Shown piece after piece: positions 57,728 through 64,000 of a stretch of DNA of 64,000 nucleotides. Location of the stretch: the NCBI GenBank assembly GCA_022385755.1, contig MU278361.1:101186-165185 (forward strand). Reading direction: 5' to 3'. Each line of letters begins with the position of its first letter. Within the stretch, counting starts at the first letter, position 1. The stretch is from Trametopsis cervina (lineage: Eukaryota > Basidiomycota > Agaricomycetes > Polyporales > Irpicaceae). Below the pieces are notes generated by a model. That model did not search any database and was not told the DNA's origin. It worked only from the letters and a program-made list of their open reading frames with translations. Made by a program: the position numbers and the translations under genes.

Positions 57728-58377
57728 ATGGTGAGCATCATTCTACGCCTCTGTAGGCCCGATGGACACTGTTGCGGAGATGAAGAGCATGATTCTGCTT
57801 GCAATGGAGGGTGGATGGCAACTCGTGTCTTTGGATGAACCCTCGGCGGCACTTGGGCGACCTTGCTGAAACTCTCGTTCTATAGACCAAGAAGAGAAGA
57901 AATAATGGACGCAACAAGAAGGGACGTGGCCACGTCACCTTTGTTCGTTGCTCGAACTGCTCGCGCTGCGTTGGAAAGGACAAGGCCATCAAGCGTTTCA
58001 CCGTGAGGAACATGGTCGAAAGCGCGGCTGTCCGTGATATCAGCGAGGCCAGCATCTACTCCGGTACGTAGTACTTTTTATGTACCCCCGTTGGATCTTA
58101 ACCGTTCTCCCTTGTGCAGAGTACGTTATCCCCAAGCTGTACATCAAAATCGCGTACTGCGTCTCGTGTGCTATCCACTCACACGGTATGTACCATACTT
58201 AATCTATGTCAGTTTATCCTGACGAAGTTTCCAGTCGTCCGTGTACGTTCGCGTGAGGGTCGTCGCAACCGTGCACCCCCTCCGCGTGTCAGGTGGAAGG
58301 ACGGCAAGAAGGTGAACCCTGCGGTTGCGGCTGCTGAGGATGCTAAGGCGGCGGCGGCAGCGGCACCCAAGGCATAG
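57728..58377 (+). CDS. RPS26: 40S ribosomal protein S26
   Basis: Eukaryotic small-subunit protein at the mRNA exit. Four exons: 57728-57730 (the ATG alone), 57886-58063, 58120-58185 and 58235-58377; 129 residues. The ATG is directly followed by a GTGAGC donor and a 155-nt intron, and the second exon opens [20 protein letters not shown]. The zinc ribbon is complete: [20 protein letters not shown] and [11 protein letters not shown]. The rest is [11 protein letters not shown] and [19 protein letters not shown]. The Ala/Lys tail is longer than in yeast. Splitting the start codon from the protein is common in fungal ribosomal protein genes. Confidence 0.96.
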
Positions 58378-58698
58378 GCTATCATTTGTTATCGTGACAT
58401 CCGCTATGTATTCTTTACCGCATCTTCGCTTTCGCTTCACCCAAATACGACCTAAGCCTCATGCACCTGTAAGTGGCGTTCCATGAGTGCTTGACTGCGA
58501 ACCACCACAACCACAGTACAATGGACCAGATCCCCCCATTGGGTACGGTGCGATCAAGCAAATAAAGTACACATAATTAGTACAACTTCTGCTCGCAGGA
58601 GTAAGGATACAGGTTGTCACTACATCAAACCTCGATGGTCTTTGCCTCCAACCCAATCAACAAGATAAAATAAAATAAAATCACAATCCCTTGCCTCG
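58378..58698. other. Intergenic, convergent 3' ends
   Basis: 321 nt between the stop codons of RPS26 and the GH76 gene; includes an AT-rich block with repeated AAAAT (58666-58682) that may serve polyadenylation. No coding signal. Confidence 0.5.
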
Positions 58699-61379
58699 CT
58701 ATCCCTCATATTCCGGTGGTGCTTCGTCTTCCGATCCTCCGGGTGGCAAGCGGGACATAATCATGTTCAGCCTCTCAATGAGAGCAGGTACAGCCGCTAG
58801 ATCGTTGGTGTTTCTCTCAGCCTCGGCATTCGACCTCGAACTGGCTTCAGGTGGCGGGGGTGCCTCATTTGTCGATGATGCAACAGTGGGTGGGTTATCA
58901 GACTCTTTTGGTGATAACATATGCGACGAGTCATGCGATGAACCGGCTTCGGGGGCGTAGTAGAGCTCAGCCAAGGAGCGTTTCCCGTTTGTATCGTGCC
59001 GTGTCCGCCTCGGAGACGTCGAGTTCATGATCAAGCCCGCGGCGAAGGGGTCAGAGGTTTGCACCATGGAACCGTGCGTGTCTGTCGTATGGGGAGGGGC
59101 AGCGTACGGGACGGCTGTCTCTTCTAGAGCGGAGCGGATATAGTCCTGGCGACGATGTTTGCGGAATCTGAGGAAGAAGAAGAGAGCGATGAGGGCTAAG
59201 AGTATTACGGCGCCGACGACGCCCCCCGCGATAGCCGCGGTGTGGGCATGGGAGTTGGTGTTGGGGTCATTATCTGGAGCACTAGTGCCCCCAGTTTGTG
59301 AGGGCGGTGACCCTCCGCTGCTAGGGCTGATAGAGGAAGGCGACACCGTTCCGTTGCCGGTGCCGGTGCTGTAATGGATGTCAGGTATGTTCCATGTTAG
59401 TAGGCACTAAGGGGTGTCTCTCACCTGGGAGTAGAATTGGGGCCGGAAGGAAGAGCTATGCCAACAGCTGCATTCAGGACGTCTAAAGCAGCCAGCTGCC
59501 CCCACGGTTGCATATCAGGAGGAGGTGGGCCTTCCCATCTCGATGAGTACATGTTGCTGCCGGGTTTGGACGCCAGATCCTGCAGAGCATTGAACTGCCC
59601 GGCATCCCGATCAGCTGTGGAAAAAAAGGCGAGATGGTACAGTACGGATACTTACCTGTACGGTGATGAAGCTACTAATGAGGTCTGCGATCACAGATCC
59701 GTTTGAGCTTCGGATGAAGGCCTCGTACAGCCCTCGAATGAGAATGGCTGCACTATTTGTTAGACAAAGACGCATGCGGCACCAGAGAGTAGTCTACGCA
59801 CATTTCAGAGCTTGTCCGAAATCGTTCGTATTTGCATCGGTTGCGCTTTTCGGTCCTGTGATTACATGTTGAGACGAGAATATACAGGATAGATAAGCAT
59901 AGACGAACCTTCTATGATGATACCGTCCGAGGAGTTCGTCCACGCCGTGTTCGGGATAGCCGTAGCGATCAAGTCGTTAAGGCTGCAGACACGGAATGAA
60001 GTAAGAATCTGCACCGCAACATGACAACGCCTGAAAGTGACACCCACAAGGTAGTGTATGTCGAGTTCTTCGCCGACAGGATGCTAAGCCCTTCTATGGT
60101 GAACCCGGAATTATATGTGACGACGTCCGTGGTGGTAAGACAATTTGTGACTGTGATTGTGTCGAGGATGACGACGCCGTTGTATAATTGTGTCGCGATA
60201 AAATTGGCTGACATCTCTGTGGCGTTGAGGTACTGTGGATTGGATGTAGCCTCGTAAAGATGCGCAGATAGACTTGTAAAATGAACACGAGTGACAAGTT
60301 CGATGGTGTAAAGGTACTCACGCCATGTAAGCCCTGCAACGAGAGTAAGTTCTGTAAGTCTAAGGCGGGAGAAGTAAATGAACATACGCGACTGTTTCGC
60401 CATTGACGTCCGTGTTCGCCGAAGATGTCAGCTATGGGACGAACAGATCAGCTCCAAATGTAACTTCTGTCCAAACATGGAAACACACATAGAATACTCC
60501 GCCAGCAGTGGTCGCTGTGCAAGAAGGCACTTAGCTTACATAGACAAGAAGAACGCAGATATAACGAACCTCCATTACAAGTAGACGGAATAGACACGGA
60601 TTTCAATGGATGTGATCCGGCTGCAGCGTTCGCAGGCGTGATCATATACTTGGTCAACTGCTCCCACATCGCGGCTGCGAAGTCCAGAGAGTTCTTATCC
60701 TTATACGCTCTGTAGGAATCTATAGCAGCAAGGCCCCACAATCTGTGTGCGCAGTAAATGTAAGCTGGGGGGTGACCGGGTATGAAATGAACACGTACGC
60801 AGGGTCACTGTTCACCACCTGGATGCGTCGTCGACTAAATGAGCTAGACACAGAAAAGCTTCATGGTATGGTGCTCACTCTGATAGGCAAGACTTAAATT
60901 TGAGAGGACAGATAGGCAGCGCGGAAGGACTCACGAGGATGTTAGCAAATCAGTCGTCTGGGTGAACACTGTATTCAGACTCTTTGTGACTGCGTCGTGG
61001 TTTGTAGTCGACGAGTTGATCATGTCGCCAGTCGCCATTGCGCACAACAGACTCGCGGTTTGAGTGAAGGTGAGCCCTGGAAGAGACGATCATTGGGCGG
61101 GCTCGCGATAGGATCTATGAGGATACACGTACCATCAAGTAGCCCGCTACTACTATTGAACGTTGGTAAGATAGTGTCTAACAGACCATTCACCAGCGTA
61201 ATCCGGTCGTTACGAGTGGTGCCAGATGTCGGTTTCTAGAGCACGGTGAGTGGACTCAGATTTGAGACGTTCTGCAGGAGGCCTACCCGCCAAGTCGAAG
61301 GGATTGCAAAGTTCTGAGCCAGAGAACACGAAAATAAAAGAGAAAATCCGGCCAAGAGGACCACGAAAAATCTAAGCAT
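58699..61379 (-). CDS. GH76-family protein with C-terminal membrane anchor
   Basis: Related to endo-1,6-alpha-mannanases and the Dfg5/Dcw1 wall proteins. Signal peptide LRFFVVLLAGFSLLFSCSLA starts at 61379. The family blocks come from about a dozen short exons: LTFTQTASLLCAMATGDMI, NSDPALWGLAAIDSYRAYKD, GLTWREYLYTI, AHLYEATSNPQYLNATEMSA, IATQLYNGVV, SSDGIIIEG, RGLYEAFIRSSNGSVIADLI and MYSSRWEGPPPPDMQPWGQL. The C-terminus is a Ser/Thr linker, one membrane helix (AAIAGGVVGAVILLALIALF) and a 150-residue cytosolic tail. That is unusual beside GPI-anchored Dfg5-type proteins. The paired catalytic aspartates of active GH76 enzymes are not clear in my reading, because the NSDPALW site offers only one. 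Exon borders were not all set. Confidence 0.78.
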
Positions 61380-62778
61380 AGCTCATAGTAGGTGTCGCGG
61401 ACACGTCTGGAGCGATGGAAAGAGTGGAAAGAAAGTGTCGAGCCAGTCGAGCTAATGAATCGAAGGGTTGGGATCGTCTGCGGCAATCCAGGATCTGTTG
61501 ATGTTGGGTTGCTCGGAGGCAGTGTATTTGCCTCTCAAGGCGGCCATGACAACTAATATGAGGACGCGCCCACTGTGAGCAGTTCATCATTCGTCCACAT
61601 GATGAGATGCTGTTGTGATCGTACGAATTATAGGATTGCCACAGTTATGATTCGCGCTCTACAGGGTGTACAGTTTGTGTCGCCAAGATCCAGTGGAATG
61701 TGTATGTGCCATACCACTGAGATCTCCCTGAGACGCTGCGAAATATTCGGGAAGTAGAACGATACAATAATATAGTACAAGGGCTGACCATTATCGAAGG
61801 TCAACAAGCCGAGTCGTCTACGACGCACACGACGGGTCGACGAGTATAAGGTCTAACCATATATCGAGAAAGAACAGGTTAGCCATGGGTGAAAGGCAAG
61901 TCAAACAGAGAACAAGACGAACCTAGGCCGCAATCCAATCCCCACTGCCTCAGGAAGGGAGCGTGGAGACGAAATGAGGCAGACGAGACAAGACTGCACG
62001 CTGGAGGGCACATTGCGCGTTGTCTCCATCGTCTGGTAATCGTCGTCGTAGAGGTGCCTATCTGGAAAGGCTTTAGTCTGTTCGTCGAGGTAATACTCCT
62101 GGACACAAGACAATTTAGGAGCTTGCAGGAGGCAGCGGAGATGCGCCTCACTCTGCTTCTTTGTGTTATGCTACAAGCATTGAAGCAGGTGTTGCCGCCA
62201 TGGAGCTATACCCATAAGCTGAGACTGGCTGAGGCTAACGATGTCAATACAGCAGCACATTTGTATCTAGTAGCGGAACGGGCCTTGTTTGAAGGAATGG
62301 GCAGAATTGGACTCACCGGACATTTATCGTTCCAACCCGGATACTGTAGTGAACATGGTACGATAAGATGTATTGAAGCTTAAGCGTAAAAGTGACAGTA
62401 TAGCCCCAGATCGTGCCACCCAGCTACTCAGCCTGCGCTCCGAGCAAGATGGAAGCAGGCCATTTCAAGTTGCCACCGACCAGGACACCAGTCACTGCGA
62501 CGCGCCGAAGATATCATCCCACCGTGCAAATTACACTGGAGATAAATCAGGAGCAGTGCTCAGGCAATGTATGGCGGTGGTTTGTGCGGCGCGGAAGTAG
62601 CATGACGGCGGAATTATCAAAACAGGTGAAGAGTGACTGCGCTCTGCAATGCCGAGGTATCCGGGGGCACTGATAGACGCGCCACCCACGTGACCTCATG
62701 AAGATCATGAAATGAAAGTGGGCCGATTTCGAGCTTGTTGTGTCTGTTCTCTCTTGACCGTGACCTTGCGCGACGACC
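61380..62778. other. 1.4 kb without a convincing gene, upstream of SREBP
   Basis: The gap between the GH76 and SREBP start codons contains only short, unsupported frames (the longest 164 codons at 61889-62383). It must hold both promoters; the rest is unexplained. Confidence 0.45.
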
Positions 62779-64000
62779 ATGGCCTCGCCCCCACTATCGT
62801 CGGCCAGCTCGTCTACGGGCTCCCCTGCGCTCTCTGTCCAGACTCCCGAACAGCTGTCTAAGACAGAACCTTCCGACCCCATGGCGTTTGACAGCCAGGA
62901 AACATTGGAATTACTTCTGCAAACTATAACGCAGAATATGGAGTCTTCTAACGGCGAGAACAACTCAGACGATTGGTCGCAAATGTCTGCTTGGACCACT
63001 ACAGACCCCAAAGCCGCTGAACTTGCTCAGAATTTTGACTTCTCATTTCCTATGGATCTCGACTTCGACCCGACCATGGCGGTAGACCCAAGCGCACTAC
63101 ATTTCAATACGTCCATGTTCACACAACCGATGTCCTCGGAAAATCCTTACGTTCCGTCGAGTATGGATGATCTAATGGCTGCGTCCATCTTTGCGAATCA
63201 AGCATGGCCTCAGGCAAATAACATCGAACCCGGCACTGGTCGTCGTCTCAGTATCACCTCATCCTCTTCCTCATCCGGCGCCTCCCTTTCCCCGATACTG
63301 GAACCACAATCTGCAGTTAGCAGCTCGTCTAGTAGCGCTAGCAGCGACTATGGTGATTACTCTCTCAACGAGTCGGACCCTGCCTACGAACTCGCTCAAC
63401 GAGTCCGTCAAAGCGCAGGAGTAACGCTTGCTGTACCGGTCAGTGCGCAGGTTCAGCAGCTTGCGGCCGCAAGCATCCATAACCAGAACAAGGTCGCTAT
63501 CCCCCGCCTTGCGAGGCCCAGTTCACCCCCTGTCGTTAAGCGAGCCTCTCCGCCGATAGACTTCATCTCTGGAGGGTCTCCAGTGGCTTCATCTCCATCC
63601 GACTCTACCTCATCTAGCGCAAGCGCAAGTCCAAAGCCCGAGCCGTCCGTCGTCATTGGCGTTAGCGGCCGTCCCAAGACGAGCCACACAACGATTGAAC
63701 GTCGTTACCGTACCAACCTGAATGCGAGGATTACTGGTCTTAAGCAGGCCGTTCCTGCTCTCCGCGTTTTGGAGCTCAAGAATGGCGCTCCTTCACCTTA
63801 TAACGACGTTGTCGATTCACGAGGCTTCGTTGACGGTGTGAAGGTTGCCAGGAAGATGAGCAAGGCCAACGTTCTCGGAAAGGCTACGGAGTACATTCGG
63901 TACGACCTTTTGCATTGTCTACCCTGCAGTGCTCTGACCAAACCGAGTATAGAGTCCTCAAGAAGCGTGAAGCCCGCCTCAAACGAGAGCAGGACGGCCT
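62779..64000 (+). CDS. SRE1: SREBP-type bHLH transcription factor, 3' part outside the window
   Basis: Sterol- and oxygen-responsive factor of the Sre1 family. The first exon is 62779-63899, and the second starts at 63953 and runs off the window; it joins in phase. The first 300 residues are acidic and Ser-rich (MDLDFDPTMAVDPSALHF, SSSSSSGASLSP, SSSSSASSDYGDYSLNESDP). The basic region at about residues 302-320 reads SHTTIERRYRTNLNARITGL. The tyrosine in RRYR, instead of the arginine of other bHLH proteins, is specific to SREBPs and lets them bind both SRE and E-box DNA. The second helix (KMSKANVLGKATEYIRVLKK) ends at the window edge. Between the helices lies an unusually long loop (about 35 residues). 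The membrane segments expected downstream cannot be seen. Confidence 0.88.
   Translation, partial: MASPPLSSASSSTGSPALSVQTPEQLSKTEPSDPMAFDSQETLELLLQTITQNMESSNGENNSDDWSQMSAWTTTDPKAAELAQNFDFSFPMDLDFDPTMAVDPSALHFNTSMFTQPMSSENPYVPSSMDDLMAASIFANQAWPQANNIEPGTGRRLSITSSSSSSGASLSPILEPQSAVSSSSSSASSDYGDYSLNESDPAYELAQRVRQSAGVTLAVPVSAQVQQLAAASIHNQNKVAIPRLARPSSPPVVKRASPPIDFISGGSPVASSPSDSTSSSASASPKPEPSVVIGVSGRPKTSHTTIERRYRTNLNARITGLKQAVPALRVLELKNGAPSPYNDVVDSRGFVDGVKVARKMSKANVLGKATEYIRYDLLHCLPCSALTKPSIESSRSVKPASNESRTA

Noticed and set aside
57731..57885. C/D-box snoRNA inside the RPS26 first intron
   Set aside because: GATGA- and CTGA-like strings occur, but spacing and terminal stem do not fit a box C/D RNA.

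Overview
The window is nuclear DNA of a filamentous basidiomycete, most likely an Agaricomycete. Genes lie close together on both strands and are cut by many introns of about 45-75 nt with GT(A/G)NGT donors. They include fungus-specific functions (NCS1 permease, SREBP, GH76, intradiol dioxygenase, GPI3, ATG101). Two tRNA-Val genes carry short introns just 3' of the anticodon. Nothing points to a bacterium, virus or plasmid. Where exon coordinates are given I checked donors, acceptors and reading phase by hand; other gene models are outlines from protein similarity I recognise. No database search was possible.

Left part (1-20 kb): the 3' part of allantoinase; an F-box protein; the splicing factor Spp2; ATG18; a complete 14-exon E(z)/EZH2-type histone methyltransferase; ATG101; a 2.5 kb stretch without a convincing gene; a single-pass membrane protein; a broken zinc-type oxidoreductase copy; and a purine-cytosine permease.

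Middle (20-38 kb): a large protein with serial C2H2 fingers and a C-terminal RING; a hypothetical gene; a SEP-domain-only protein; an unknown multi-pass membrane protein; an oxysterol-binding protein; GPI3 (PIG-A) bracketed by tRNA-Val(CAC) and tRNA-Val(UAC); a nucleotidyltransferase-like protein; and the mitochondrial magnesium channel MRS2, which has one unusually long intron.

Right part (38-64 kb): an SDE3/MOV10-type RNA helicase; an intradiol ring-cleavage dioxygenase; the proteasome ATPase RPT6; cytosolic Xaa-Pro aminopeptidase; a second, smaller C2H2-RING protein; the histone chaperone HIRA; the protein-histidine methyltransferase HPM1; a secreted protein with a chitin-binding-like cysteine motif; ribosomal protein S26; a membrane-anchored GH76 protein; and the 5' part of an SREBP transcription factor that runs off the window.

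Most genes are housekeeping or regulatory and are not organised as a pathway. The themes that recur are chromatin and RNA control (E(z), HIRA, SDE3, Spp2), autophagy (ATG18 and ATG101 on either side of E(z)), protein turnover (RPT6, F-box, RING, SEP) and wall or surface biology (GPI3, GH76, CBM-like protein). The most unusual items are the E(z) gene, with its shift in base composition and altered SET motif, the pair of C2H2-RING proteins, and several gene-poor patches with decayed sequence.
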